From contig NZ_CAJHBQ010000001.1 of the NCBI RefSeq assembly GCF_904846685.1, positions 806,001 to 870,000 of the forward strand: a DNA stretch of 64,000 nt. The letters are read 5' to 3'. Shown here in pieces: positions 8,553 through 17,587 of the stretch; the stretch's first letter is position 1, and each line of letters opens with the position of its first letter. The notes beneath the pieces are model-generated. The model did no database searches. It worked only from the letters and a program-made list of their open reading frames with translations, and had not been told where the DNA came from. Origin of the DNA: Psychrobacter submarinus. Lineage in GTDB: Bacteria > Pseudomonadota > Gammaproteobacteria > Pseudomonadales > Moraxellaceae. The translations under genes were made by a program, and so were the position numbers.

Positions 8553-9716
8553 ATGACGAAAGCTAGAACAAAAGACTTACAGAGATTTGGCTCAGGCAGC
8601 TATTTAGCTGATGATGTCACGGTGCTCCTAGATGTCGTTGACAAAGACGCGGTCGCTGATGTACCGGTCAGCAAAAAAGAAGCGCTGATCCAAAGCGGGC
8701 AGCGGCACTACTCCGATATGCTCACCTTAGAGCAAGCACCAACTGCTAAGCATGAGCAGCTATATCTGCAAGCGCTTGAGCAAGGTAAAGTGCGCATGGC
8801 TAGCGATATTGCTAATTTGGCTTACTCCTTACAGCAGACTTTTAAACAAACCGTTAGTAGCGAAAACCCATTAATATTAGTCAGTTTAGTCAGAGCCGGA
8901 CTGCCTATTGGTGTGCTATTACAGCGCGCTTTAGCGGATACCAATAGCGCTTATGCCTTGCCATCTAAACACTATGGCATGAGTATCATTCGCGATCGTG
9001 GTCTTGATCCAGTCGCCTTGCAGCTCATATTGGACAGCCATCCTCATAGCCCTATCGTTTTCGTTGATGGTTGGACCGGCAAGGGCGCTATCTATCAAGA
9101 GCTAGCGCGTAGCCTGAATCCATTTAATGATGATAACCACGTCAACTTTGCTAACATTTTTCATCAAGGTGAGAGTGTTATACCGCTACTTACCCTTGCC
9201 GATCCCGCTGGCGTCGCTTGGTTAGCTGCGAGCGAGGAGGACTGGCTGATACCATCTGGACTATTAAACAGTACGGTATCTGGATTGATCTCGCGCTCGC
9301 TTTATACTGATCCAAAGTCAGGTCTACATCGCGCTATTTTTTATGATAACTTTGTCGCTATCGATCACAGCTTAGCCTTTATCGAGCATATTGAGTCAGC
9401 GCGGCACCTCTTAACGACAACACCTGAGCATTTAGCGACCTTTGCGCAGCCTAGATATAGCACCCAAAGCATTGTCGATAAAATAGCCAAGGAATACAAT
9501 ATCGGTAACCGCAACCGCATCAAACCGACGATAGCCGAGGCGACTCGCGCTATATTACGCCGCGATCCTGACCGTATCTTACTGGCGAGCGCCGATCATC
9601 CTGACACCACATTATTACGACACTTATGCCATGATAGAGACATTGAAATCAGCATATTAGGTGCTAAAATATTACCTTATCAAGCGATTACCCTTATCAA
9701 AAAGCGCATTAGCTAG
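8553..9716 (+). CDS. PRTase with C-terminal PELOTA-type RNA-binding domain (StiP family)
   Basis: A 387-residue protein. The first 280 residues are a PRTase-like domain annotated in databases as StiP family: SGSYLADDVTVLL, SLVRAGLPIGVLLQRAL at about 111-127 and the PRPP loop IVFVDGWTGKGAI at 168-180. The last 85 residues (YNIGNRNRIKPTIAEATRA onward) fit the PELOTA/L7Ae-like RNA-binding domain. It follows the HAD gene after 14 bases. The domain pair is characteristic of Ter-associated operons; whether the RNA-binding part targets tRNA, rRNA or a free ligand is not known. Old annotations as a cysteine protease are not supported by any catalytic pattern I see. Confidence 0.85.
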   Translation: MTKARTKDLQRFGSGSYLADDVTVLLDVVDKDAVADVPVSKKEALIQSGQRHYSDMLTLEQAPTAKHEQLYLQALEQGKVRMASDIANLAYSLQQTFKQTVSSENPLILVSLVRAGLPIGVLLQRALADTNSAYALPSKHYGMSIIRDRGLDPVALQLILDSHPHSPIVFVDGWTGKGAIYQELARSLNPFNDDNHVNFANIFHQGESVIPLLTLADPAGVAWLAASEEDWLIPSGLLNSTVSGLISRSLYTDPKSGLHRAIFYDNFVAIDHSLAFIEHIESARHLLTTTPEHLATFAQPRYSTQSIVDKIAKEYNIGNRNRIKPTIAEATRAILRRDPDRILLASADHPDTTLLRHLCHDRDIEISILGAKILPYQAITLIKKRIS

Positions 9717-9790
9717 GCTTAACGTGTCAGCACCTCAGCGCTTTGTATTTCCGCGATTTCTCTTACCCCTTATACTCTCTTTAACTAATT

Positions 9791-10858
9791 ATGATACCGA
9801 CTATGCCAGATAATTCTAATAATGAGTCAAACCTATATAATTACACGCAGTCTTATGAGCACCTCATCACTGAGCGCCACGCTTTGCTAAAGCCGCATAC
9901 TCATCACCCTTATCAGTTAGGCGCAAGCTTATATATGCCAGCGACTCGGCAAGATATCTGGCAAGTCATCAAGCGGGATAAATTACCGACGATTAATAGT
10001 ATTATTATTTGTGTTGAGGACGCCGTCAGCCATGATGATGTGGAGCTAGCACTACAAAGACTGCAAGAGCTGCTCAACACTTGGGCGGCGCATATTGATA
10101 GTATCAATGATCCTTCGACGCCTCAGAACAATAAGCAAGAGCAGCCGACGCGTCCTTTAGTGTTTGTGCGTCCGCGTAATCCGATGATGCTACAAAAGCT
10201 GGCTCATTATAAGCATATTGAACTGCTCGATGGTTTTGTGATGCCAAAGGTAGATATGTGCAGCTTATCTAATTGGCGCATGGCTTGTCAGAACCTCAGC
10301 ACCGACCAGCTGCTAATGCCGACTTTGGAGACAGCGGCGCTGTTTAATCCGCATCATAATCAAGAGCTGGCCATTGGCTTTAAAGAAGCGTTCAGTCAGC
10401 CTGTTTTTGCTTTGCGTATCGGCGGTAATGACCTATTTGCCGCGTTACGTCTGCGCCGTCCTAAGAACAGTATCGTCTATGACACTCCTATCGGTACTTT
10501 GGCTTATCAGCTGCTTGGCTGCTTTGTACCGCATGGCTTTTATTTGACCGCGCCGGTATTTGAGTACTTAGACCAGCCTACGCTATTTATGCAAGAGTTG
10601 ACTCGCGATGTCAGCTTAGGCTTGGTGGGTAAAACCGTCATTCATCCCAATCAAATTGCCTTAGTACAGCAAGCGTATTGCGTACCGGCGAGCACCTTAG
10701 ATGAGGCGCAAGCGATACTCCATAGCGAGGCCAAAGCCGTATTTAAATATAACAATACTATGCTGGAGCCAGCCACACACCGCGCTTGGGCGACAGAGAT
10801 TATTAATCGTGCAAAAGTATTTGGCACCATCAATAATAACAATACAGAGTATAGCTAA
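9791..10858 (+). CDS. HpcH/HpaI aldolase / citrate lyase beta-like protein (Ter pathway)
   Basis: A 355-residue TIM-barrel lyase of the CitE/HpcH group. Visible active-site elements: the acidic pair ED at 76-77 in CVEDAV, the arginine in VRPRNP near 127, MPKVD at 151-155, E180 in MPTLET, and RIGGNDL at 209-215. The family cleaves or forms C-C bonds using CoA esters or pyruvate with a divalent metal. It lies 74 bp after the PELOTA-PRTase gene on the same strand and is the last of the Ter biosynthetic genes. The start has no clear ribosome site; an in-frame ATG four codons on (9803) is possible. Converges with the next gene after 42 bp. Confidence 0.85.
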   Translation: MIPTMPDNSNNESNLYNYTQSYEHLITERHALLKPHTHHPYQLGASLYMPATRQDIWQVIKRDKLPTINSIIICVEDAVSHDDVELALQRLQELLNTWAAHIDSINDPSTPQNNKQEQPTRPLVFVRPRNPMMLQKLAHYKHIELLDGFVMPKVDMCSLSNWRMACQNLSTDQLLMPTLETAALFNPHHNQELAIGFKEAFSQPVFALRIGGNDLFAALRLRRPKNSIVYDTPIGTLAYQLLGCFVPHGFYLTAPVFEYLDQPTLFMQELTRDVSLGLVGKTVIHPNQIALVQQAYCVPASTLDEAQAILHSEAKAVFKYNNTMLEPATHRAWATEIINRAKVFGTINNNNTEYS

Positions 10859-10900
10859 CGGCTGTAATTGGCTCTAACTGAGAAGCGGTAGCCTAACTGA

Positions 10901-11722
10901 TTAATACCAGCCTTCAATCTTATCCAAAAACTCACCTAATACTCTATTGACTTGCTCAGGCTCTTCAACAGTTGAGGTATGACCCGCACCTTTAATCACT
11001 GCAAGCTTAGAGCCATCGATAGCAAAGTGCATGCGCTCCGACTTATCATAAGGGGTTGCCGCATCTTCGTCACCGACGATGATCAAAGTCGGCGTTTGGA
11101 TACTGCCTAACTGCTCATAGACTCCTTTGCGATCGATTACGCCTGTTGTTGCCTTAACCGTGCCGCCTTTACGATTACTCTGCAGCATAGATAACCATGC
11201 TTTGCGATCGGCCTTACGCTCTTTGGCTTGTAAAAAGGTGCTGCCAAACATAATCGGCATCACCTTTTGACTGACCCGCTTCATACCAAGCCAGCGAATC
11301 GCTTTCATTAATTTACGGTATTGAGGGACGTTTTTGGGATCCTCAGCATCCGCTGAAGTCTCAAGCAAAGATAGCGACAATAAGCGCTCAGGATGGTGTA
11401 TCGCGATACGCTGCGCCACAAACCCGCCCATAGATAAGCCAACAAAATGACACTTATCGATATCTAGAGCGTCAAGTAAGCCAATGGTGTCTTTAGTTAA
11501 ATTATCCATATCATAGCCGTCTTTGGTAATCTGCGACTGCCCTTGTCCGCGAAAATCAAAGGTAATACAGCGATAGTCCTTTTTAAAATGCTCGACTTGT
11601 TTGTCGTACATTCTACCGCTCCAAAGCAGCCCATGAGCGAAGACAATTACGGGCTTTTGATGATCATTGGGCGCGCTGTCTTCATAATAAATGTCGGCAT
11701 TATTTACTGTAATCGTTGGCAT
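10901..11722 (-). CDS. Alpha/beta-fold hydrolase
   Basis: A 273-residue hydrolase. The oxyanion motif is HGLLWSG near 30-36, the nucleophile elbow GLSMGG has Ser97, the acid is probably in VGDEDAATPY and the histidine in GAGHTSTVEEP near 249. The pattern resembles 3-oxoadipate enol-lactonase and related esterases, but no aromatic-degradation genes adjoin it. No signal peptide, so cytosolic. The gene is divergent from the enoyl-CoA hydratase gene with a 329-bp gap, so joint regulation is possible but unproven. Substrate unknown. Confidence 0.82.
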   Translation of the reverse strand: MPTITVNNADIYYEDSAPNDHQKPVIVFAHGLLWSGRMYDKQVEHFKKDYRCITFDFRGQGQSQITKDGYDMDNLTKDTIGLLDALDIDKCHFVGLSMGGFVAQRIAIHHPERLLSLSLLETSADAEDPKNVPQYRKLMKAIRWLGMKRVSQKVMPIMFGSTFLQAKERKADRKAWLSMLQSNRKGGTVKATTGVIDRKGVYEQLGSIQTPTLIIVGDEDAATPYDKSERMHFAIDGSKLAVIKGAGHTSTVEEPEQVNRVLGEFLDKIEGWY

Positions 11723-11972
11723 AACTCTTCCTTGTTTATGTGGTGACTGTTGAATCTATGCGTAACTCTATACGAATGTTCAAATGAGCATATCATTATG
11801 TCTAACTTCGTATAATTAGCATAATTTACAACGCCTAAGTTTAGTAGTGATATTTGTAAATAGTAGCTTGTATCGACTACTAAAGATGGCGCAGAGGTGC
11901 ACTAAATCATATTTTAGAGCGCCCCCTAACCTGCTATAGTAATTAGCTTGAGTATTAGCCGTAGCATTAGTA

Positions 11973-12007
11973 ACTGGCATTGAGCTATTGGTTAGCTCAT
12001 TGCCAGT
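11973..12007. promoter_or_regulatory. Near-perfect hairpin upstream of the enoyl-CoA hydratase gene
   Basis: Arms ACTGGCATTGAGCTA and TAGCTCATTGCCAGT pair with one mismatch around a short loop, ending about 45 bases before the ATG at 12052. There is no T-run after it, so it is not a standard terminator; an operator or 5'-UTR hairpin is more likely. The rest of the 11,723-12,051 gap is AT-rich without ORFs. Confidence 0.45.
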
Positions 12008-12051
12008 CAGTTAGATTTACTTAACCCCTAACGATTACAAGGATGACCCTT

Positions 12052-12849
12052 ATGTCACAAGCGCTTGTCGATTATCAAGTAACCAACCACATCGCCACTA
12101 TCACTATGAACGATCCCAAAACCCTGAACGCTTTTAGTACGCCGTTGAAAGGTGCGATTATGGAAGCGCTTGATAAGGCAGATCAAGATAATGAAGTACG
12201 CGTGATCGTCTTACAAGGCAGCGGCAATAACTTCTCTAGTGGTGGTCATATCGGCGAGATGCTAGAGAACGGTATGGAGTCAGAAGCGCTCGTGGCTAAG
12301 CTTGATTTTATGCTGCGCGAAGTTGCTGAGGTCAGCCTAAAGTTGCGTAATATCCATAAACCTATCATTGCCAAATTAGAAGGCGCGGTGGCGGGCGCAG
12401 GTATGAACTTAGCGCTGACCTGTGACTTTCGTATCGCAGCTGATAATGCCAAATTTGTGCAAGCCTTTGTCAATATCGGCCTAATCCCTGACGCAGGCGG
12501 TATTTATTTACTCAATCAATTGGTTGGCGCGGCGAAAACGACCGAGCTTGTGATGCTTGGTGATAAGCTTAAAGCCGATGACGTCGCAAGATTAGACTTA
12601 GTCAATAAAGTGGTCAGCGCCGAGGAACTTGACAATGAAGTGAACGTCCTAGCCACACGCTTAAGCCAACTACCGGGTAAGGCGCTGGCCTCTATGAAGC
12701 ATATGATCAACATTCATGCGTTTTCAGGACTTAATGAAGCGCTAGGCATGGAGGTCGAGCAACAAAACATCATGGCTCAGACTGATGATTTTAAGGAAGG
12801 GATTACAGCGTTTATGGAAAAGCGCAAGCCGGTTTATAAAGGGAAGTAA
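12052..12849 (+). CDS. Enoyl-CoA hydratase/isomerase family protein
   Basis: About 265 residues of the crotonase fold. The oxyanion-hole segments are visible: SSGGHIGEM near 64-72 and the AGAGMNLAL stretch near 115, and the Asp/Glu region NIGLIPDAGGIYLLNQLVG near 140-155, where crotonases usually carry a catalytic Glu. Acts on acyl-CoA thioesters in the cytosol, in beta-oxidation or a related pathway. I chose ATG 12052 because AAGGA lies eight bases upstream; an ATG at 12043 overlaps that ribosome site and is less likely. It stands alone between an unrelated hydrolase and repeat elements, so the specific pathway is not shown. Confidence 0.87.
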   Translation: MSQALVDYQVTNHIATITMNDPKTLNAFSTPLKGAIMEALDKADQDNEVRVIVLQGSGNNFSSGGHIGEMLENGMESEALVAKLDFMLREVAEVSLKLRNIHKPIIAKLEGAVAGAGMNLALTCDFRIAADNAKFVQAFVNIGLIPDAGGIYLLNQLVGAAKTTELVMLGDKLKADDVARLDLVNKVVSAEELDNEVNVLATRLSQLPGKALASMKHMINIHAFSGLNEALGMEVEQQNIMAQTDDFKEGITAFMEKRKPVYKGK

Positions 12850-12891
12850 AACGTCTAGTTTAGTTTGTTTTTTACACCTTAGTAGTTTTAA

Positions 12892-13303
12892 TATAGGGCG
12901 TGTTGAACATTCGACCATGGCACTGACAGAGACTATTTTTTAGGCGATTTGCAGATAAAAATGGTAAGTTTAGTCGTTCTAAGCGTCTATTTTTATCAAT
13001 AAAGCGGCAAAAAATAGTCTTGTCCCTGTTGTTATCGTGAGGGCTGATGCTAAAATCGTCCTAGTCGTTGTGACTATTTAAATAAAATCAGCTAGCCAAT
13101 GCAATAAGCATTACCTGCAATTTTAACGACGACTAGAACACAGCTTTGATAAACTAGTAGCGATCAGCAGTGCGCATTTGTGAATGTTCAACACGCCCTA
13201 GTCAATCAATATTAAAAGTGGTACAAGGCAGACGAGTGCAAGTACTACAGTAGTAGGCTAAACGAGTCTAACGCCGTAACACTTTAATAGTGGTTCGACT
13301 ATA
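12892..13303. repeat. Family C repeat copy 1, interrupted by family A copy 1
   Basis: The C-family sequence reads TATA at 12892-12895, then resumes GTCAATCAATATTAAAAG at 13201 and ends CGACTATA at 13303. It matches the intact copy at 25318-25424 over the whole length, so the element between 12896 and 13198 landed inside its left tip. Family C has imperfect inverted ends (TATAGTCAATC and TATAGTCGAAC). Confidence 0.85.
12896..13198 (+). mobile_element. Family A MITE-like repeat, copy 1
   Basis: 303 bp bounded by perfect inverted tips GGGCGTGTTGAACATTC and flanked by TA on both sides, consistent with a TA target duplication. No ORF of useful size inside. Same element as at 49708, 60468 and 61685. 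The transposase that moves it is not in the window; IS5-group or IS630-group enzymes are guesses from the TA target. Confidence 0.85.
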
Positions 13304-13309
13304 TAACCA

Positions 13310-13335
13310 AAAAGGCTACCATTAGGTAGCCTTTT
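13310..13335. terminator. Bidirectional terminator between repeats and PACE gene
   Basis: AAAAGGCTACC pairs perfectly with GGTAGCCTTTT across an ATTA loop. It lies 58 bp past the stop of the PACE gene on the minus strand. Confidence 0.8.
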
Positions 13336-13392
13336 ACTCTTCTAAATTCTCATAAATAAAAGATGCTTCATAATGATTTTATACAGTAAGAT

Positions 13393-13851
13393 TTATTGAA
13401 AAGTAGAAGCGCTTTTATATTGATGCGGTAGAGTAAAAACCTTGTCAAAGATTAAAGTAAAAATGAAAGTGTATACCAAGAAAAACAGCAGTAACGCCGC
13501 CTCCATCGTAAAGGCTTTGAGCAAACCGACATCGTACCAAGTCATATAAATCGGCAAGCAAACCAATACCAAGCCGCCCTCAAAACCTAGTGCATGAATG
13601 CTGCGTATCAGTAACGTGCGCTTAGCCACTTGCCGGCGCTGCTCCCAAGCTTCAAAGACAGTGTTAAATATAAAATTCCAAATCACAGCAGCCAATGATA
13701 CTATCACCGCCACTGGCAAAGACTCTGCGGTATCACTACCACTGAGCATCATCAATATACAAGTGGATGAGATAATCGCGATGATTTCAAAGACAGTCAC
13801 ATAGACGATGCGACGTTTGAGAGGGGATAAAGTAATCAACCGAGACTCCAA
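13393..13851 (-). CDS. PACE-family efflux transporter (AceI-like)
   Basis: A 152-residue membrane protein with four predicted helices arranged as two bacterial-transmembrane-pair repeats. PACE hallmarks are visible: an acidic residue in the first helix (FEIIAI, about residue 17), WNFIFNTVFEAWE near 58-70, HALGFEGGL near 86-94, and YTFIFTLIFDKVF near the C-terminus. The prototype AceI of Acinetobacter exports chlorhexidine and short-chain diamines through the inner membrane. The apparent start is TTG at 13851, with AGGTG just upstream; no in-frame ATG lies near the N-terminus. Monocistronic, terminated at 13310-13335. Confidence 0.88.
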   Translation of the reverse strand: MESRLITLSPLKRRIVYVTVFEIIAIISSTCILMMLSGSDTAESLPVAVIVSLAAVIWNFIFNTVFEAWEQRRQVAKRTLLIRSIHALGFEGGLVLVCLPIYMTWYDVGLLKAFTMEAALLLFFLVYTFIFTLIFDKVFTLPHQYKSASTFQ

Positions 13852-13992
13852 AGCACCTAAATGATAAGTGCATAATTAAAGTCTCGGTCCGTCCCGAGAT
13901 AGAAAAAGTAAAAAAGTGCAGAGCCACGGTTTCCGCCTGCCTTTATATTATACAGAAGGTAGTGAGAGAAATCAGCCAGTGTGTTTAAACCG

Positions 13993-14027
13993 AAAAACCC
14001 CGCATCATTTTGATACGGGGTTTCTTT
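13993..14027 (-). terminator. Rho-independent terminator of acnB
   Basis: On the minus strand AAACCCCGTATCA pairs with TGATGCGGGGTTT (one mismatch), followed by a T-run. It lies about 30 bp past the acnB stop. Confidence 0.8.
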
Positions 14028-14056
14028 TTATCTTATTAATTAGCTTGAAAGCAAGA

Positions 14057-16660
14057 TTAAGTCAACTGAGCAACATTAATTTTATCCGCTTCTTCAGTGT
14101 ACTCTTCCATACGATCGAAGTTCATGTACTGATACACTTCCTCGCCCATGCTGTTAAGCATGCCAGCGTACTGCTGGTATTCGTCGTTAGTTGGCAGTTT
14201 ACCCAGTACTGCAGCGACTGCAGCAAGCTCAGCTGACGCAAGATAAACGTTTGCGCCTTGACCCAAACGGTTCGGGAAGTTACGAGTCGACGTCGATACC
14301 GCAGTAGATTTCGGTGCGATACGTGCTTGGTTACCCATACATAGTGAGCAGCCTGGCATCTCAGTACGAGCGCCGGCTTGTGCGTAGACGTTGTAATAAC
14401 CTTCTTCCATCAACTGACGGGCATCCATCTTAGTTGGTGGTGCGATCCATAGACGAGTCTTCAGGCTACCCGCTGGGACGTCTTGTAGCAGTTTACCTGC
14501 CGCGCGGAAATGACCGATGTTGGTCATGCACGAACCGATAAATACTTCGTCAATGGTGTCGCCAGCCACGTCTGCTAGAGTCTTGGCATCGTCTGGATCG
14601 TTCGGGCAGCATAGGATTGGCTCTTTGATCTCGTTCATATCGATAGTCATATCGATGGCGTATTCAGCGTCTGCATCAGCACGCATCAGGCTTGGGTTGG
14701 CAAGCCAGTCTTGCATTTGCTCGATACGGCGGCTGATGGTACGCGCGTCGCCATAACCTTCAGAGATCATCCACTTAAGTAGGGTGATGTTTGAGTTTAG
14801 GTACTCAGTCACCGACTCTTCAGATAGCGTGATAGTACAACCGGCAGCACTACGCTCAGCTGAGGCATCAGATAGCTCAAACGCTTGCTCAGCAGTTAGG
14901 TCTTCTAGACCTTCGATCTCAAGGATACGACCGTTGAACTCGTTGATTTTGCCTTTTTTATCGACCGTCAAGTAACCTTCTTTGATCGCTTGGTAAGGAA
15001 TAGCATGGACTAGGTCACGTAGCGTGATACCAGGCTGACGCTCACCGACGAAGCGCACACGCACAGACTCAGGCATATCTAGTGGCATCACACCAGTGGC
15101 TGCAGCAAAGGCTACCAGACCAGAACCCGCTGGGAACGAGATGCCCATTGGGAAACGCGTGTGCGAATCACCACCAGTACCAACGGTATCTGGCAGTAGC
15201 ATACGGTTCAGCCAAGAGTGAATGATACCATCGCCCGGACGTAAGCTGACGCCGCCACGGTTCATGATAAAGTCAGGTAGCGTGTGCTGAGTCTCAACGT
15301 CAACTGGCTTTGGATAAGCAGCGGTGTGACAGAATGACTGCATGACGAGGTCTGCTTGGAAACCTAGGCACGCCAAGTCTTTTAGCTCATCACGCGTCAT
15401 TGGACCTGTGGTATCTTGAGAGCCAACGGTAGTCATTTTTGGCTCACAGTACATGCCCGGACGTACGCCTGGTAGACCACACGCTTTACCGACCATTTTT
15501 TGCGCGAGTGTAAAGCCTTTACCAGTATCGGCTGGCTCTTCTGGCTTGGCGAATACGTCTGAATGACCCAGACCCATGTACTCACGAGCACGGTTAGTGA
15601 GACCACGACCAACGATCAATGGAATACGGCCACCAGCACGCACTTCGTCAAGTAGCGTTGGCGAGTTTAGTTTGAACTCTGAGATGATCTCGTCTGAGTC
15701 ATGCTTAGTGATTTTGCCGTCATGTGGGTAGATGTCAAACACATCGCCCATGTTTAGGTTATCGACAGCTACTTTTTCGATTGGCAAGGCGCCAGAATCT
15801 TCCATCGTATTAAAGAAGATAGGAGCGATATTGTTACCCAGTACCAGACCGCCGCCGCGTTTGTTTGGTACGTTTGGAATATCTTCGCCCATCAGCCATA
15901 GCACTGAGTTGGTCGCAGACTTACGGCTAGAGCCGGTACCGACGACGTCACCAACGTACGCAAGTGGATGGCCTTTTTCTTTTAGCTCATCAATAAGGTT
16001 CATTGGACCGCGCACGCCCTCTTCGTCAGCAGTAATGCCGTCACGAGAGTTTTTGTGCATGGCAAGCGAGTGCAGTGGAATATCAGGACGGCTCCACGCG
16101 TCTTGCGCAGGAGATAAGTCATCAGTGTTGGTTTCGCCTGTGACTTTAAAGGTTGTATAAGTAGATTTCTTTGGTACCTCGTCACGGTTCAAAAACCACT
16201 CAGCGTCAGCCCAAGACTGAATCACTTCTTTTGCGATGTCGTTACCGGCTTCGGCTTTTTCAGTCACGTCATTGAACGCGTCAAATACGAGCAAAGTTTT
16301 CTTAAGCGCTTCTGCCGCATCTTGAGCAACTTCTTCATCATCCAATGCTGCCACTAATGGCTGTACGTTGTAGCCGCCTTGCATGGTGCCTAGAATTTCA
16401 ACCGCTTTTTTCTTATCGATAAGTGGTGAGCTCGCCTCGCCTTTAACGATAGCGGCCAAAAATGCAGCTTTTACATAAGCGGCTTGGTCAACGCCAGCTG
16501 GAATACGGTTTTCTAGCAGGTTCATTAAGAACGCTTCTTCGCCCGCTGGTGGGTTTTTTAGTAGCTCAACCAACTGGGCTACCTGCTTTTCATTTAGTGG
16601 AAGCGGTACAGTTCCTAGCTCAGCACGTTCTTCGACATGTTTACGATAAGCTTCTAACAC
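14057..16660 (-). CDS. acnB: Aconitate hydratase B
   Basis: An 867-residue AcnB, the usual length. It has the N-terminal HEAT-like domain ([16 protein letters not shown] onward), then the swivel domain ([13 protein letters not shown]) and the catalytic domains. The three cysteine ligands of the 4Fe-4S cluster are plausibly in SFCHTA or GSCMTN and in the pair [15 protein letters not shown] near 770. It isomerises citrate to isocitrate in the TCA cycle and, in the apo form, binds mRNA in E. coli. Single gene on the minus strand with its own terminator. A 5' leader of a few hundred bases precedes it, with no clear promoter. Confidence 0.97.
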   Translation of the reverse strand: MLEAYRKHVEERAELGTVPLPLNEKQVAQLVELLKNPPAGEEAFLMNLLENRIPAGVDQAAYVKAAFLAAIVKGEASSPLIDKKKAVEILGTMQGGYNVQPLVAALDDEEVAQDAAEALKKTLLVFDAFNDVTEKAEAGNDIAKEVIQSWADAEWFLNRDEVPKKSTYTTFKVTGETNTDDLSPAQDAWSRPDIPLHSLAMHKNSRDGITADEEGVRGPMNLIDELKEKGHPLAYVGDVVGTGSSRKSATNSVLWLMGEDIPNVPNKRGGGLVLGNNIAPIFFNTMEDSGALPIEKVAVDNLNMGDVFDIYPHDGKITKHDSDEIISEFKLNSPTLLDEVRAGGRIPLIVGRGLTNRAREYMGLGHSDVFAKPEEPADTGKGFTLAQKMVGKACGLPGVRPGMYCEPKMTTVGSQDTTGPMTRDELKDLACLGFQADLVMQSFCHTAAYPKPVDVETQHTLPDFIMNRGGVSLRPGDGIIHSWLNRMLLPDTVGTGGDSHTRFPMGISFPAGSGLVAFAAATGVMPLDMPESVRVRFVGERQPGITLRDLVHAIPYQAIKEGYLTVDKKGKINEFNGRILEIEGLEDLTAEQAFELSDASAERSAAGCTITLSEESVTEYLNSNITLLKWMISEGYGDARTISRRIEQMQDWLANPSLMRADADAEYAIDMTIDMNEIKEPILCCPNDPDDAKTLADVAGDTIDEVFIGSCMTNIGHFRAAGKLLQDVPAGSLKTRLWIAPPTKMDARQLMEEGYYNVYAQAGARTEMPGCSLCMGNQARIAPKSTAVSTSTRNFPNRLGQGANVYLASAELAAVAAVLGKLPTNDEYQQYAGMLNSMGEEVYQYMNFDRMEEYTEEADKINVAQLT

Positions 16661-17050
16661 AATAATTGTCCTCGTAGTTGGGCTAGTACATTGCGTGAGT
16701 AGTCAGAATGACTGCCTTCGTCGATGCACTATAGGAAATAATTAAGGGAATGTGGTCATTGAAATATTTGTGCTGCAATGATAGCTTAAAACGCTCAAAA
16801 AGTTAATGGCTTAGGCTGCAAAAGGCGTAGAATCAAGCCATATTCAATATTTATTATAAAAATAGTAGTGGCTACTAGAGTAAATATTAGACATATAAGT
16901 TCAATGCACTCGAAAACTAACGATTCAATATTAACTCATGGTTCAATATTAACTCATGATTCTATATTAAATAGCATCATGACATTAAATAATATCAAGA
17001 CCGACTCGGCGAACGGTTCCGATTCAATTTTAAAAGTTAAGGATAATAAA
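16661..17050. other. 390-bp divergent region between acnB and the CMD gene
   Basis: AT-rich. It contains an 18-bp tandem repeat (listed separately). An open frame runs from a GTG at 16868 into the CMD gene, but it is Asn/Ser-rich, follows the repeats and is not family-like, so I treat it as noncoding leader. Confidence 0.5.
16923..16975 (+). repeat. 18-bp tandem repeat in the CMD gene leader
   Basis: Two near-identical 18-base units (ATTCAATATTAACTCATG, then the same with G first) and a degenerate third unit (ATTCTATATTAAAT). Located about 80-130 bases before the CMD start. Confidence 0.7.
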
Positions 17051-17470
17051 ATGAGCAATAATAATGAGCACTCAAACTATAAAAAAGGGTTAAAAGTGCG
17101 CACTGAGGTCATGGGCGAGGCTCACGTTAAGCGCTCACTCGATGCCGCCACAGCCTTTACTCAGCCCTTACAAGATTGGATCATTGAGCACGCTTGGGGC
17201 ACCACTTGGCAAGACGATAGCGTCTTACCGCGTAAGTATCGCTCCTTGGTTACCTTAGGATTTTTGATTGCGCAAAAGAGCCCAAATGAGCTAAAAGGTC
17301 ATATCAGAGGCGCGATTAACAATGGCGCAACTGTCGCCGAGATTCGTGAGGTACTCATGCACAGCCTGCCTTACTGCGGCGCGCCTGCTACCCAAGAGGC
17401 TTTTCGCGCGGCTATCGAAGTGTTTAAGGAGATGGGTATAGATATTGATAACTTAAACAAAAAGCCATAG
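17051..17470 (+). CDS. Carboxymuconolactone decarboxylase family protein
   Basis: 139 residues of the CMD/AhpD-like all-helical family. Segments MGEAHVKRSLDAATAFTQPLQDWI and GAINNGATVAEIREVLMHSLPYCGAPA resemble 4-carboxymuconolactone decarboxylase (PcaC), including the single cysteine and histidine region. No CXXC peroxidase motif is present, so an AhpD-type peroxidase is less likely. I chose ATG 17051 because AAGGA lies seven bases upstream and the family-like sequence starts here; a longer frame from 16868 exists. No other protocatechuate genes are nearby, so the pathway role is uncertain. lipA follows on the same strand after 117 bp. Confidence 0.8.
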   Translation: MSNNNEHSNYKKGLKVRTEVMGEAHVKRSLDAATAFTQPLQDWIIEHAWGTTWQDDSVLPRKYRSLVTLGFLIAQKSPNELKGHIRGAINNGATVAEIREVLMHSLPYCGAPATQEAFRAAIEVFKEMGIDIDNLNKKP

Positions 17471-17587
17471 CACAAAGGGTTGAATAATAAACCCTGAGCG
17501 CAATATCTGCTATAATAAAGACACCTTTAAAGCATACTGATAATTCCATAAACCCTTATACTATAAAGGGTTAAGAGATCATTGATT

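Noticed and set aside
8553..9716. Cysteine protease
   Set aside because: Database label StiP suggests this, but the sequence has a PRPP loop and no visible Cys-His catalytic pattern.
13193..13303. tRNA or small RNA gene at the C repeat
   Set aside because: Sequence recurs at 25318-25424 with inverted ends and has no cloverleaf.
14784..16160. Open frames on the plus strand inside acnB
   Set aside because: Antisense to a strongly conserved enzyme gene, with no ribosome sites or family features.
16868..17050. Extended N-terminus of the carboxymuconolactone decarboxylase-like gene from GTG 16868
   Set aside because: The extra 61 residues are Asn/Ser-rich repeats, do not resemble the family, and a good ribosome site precedes ATG 17051.
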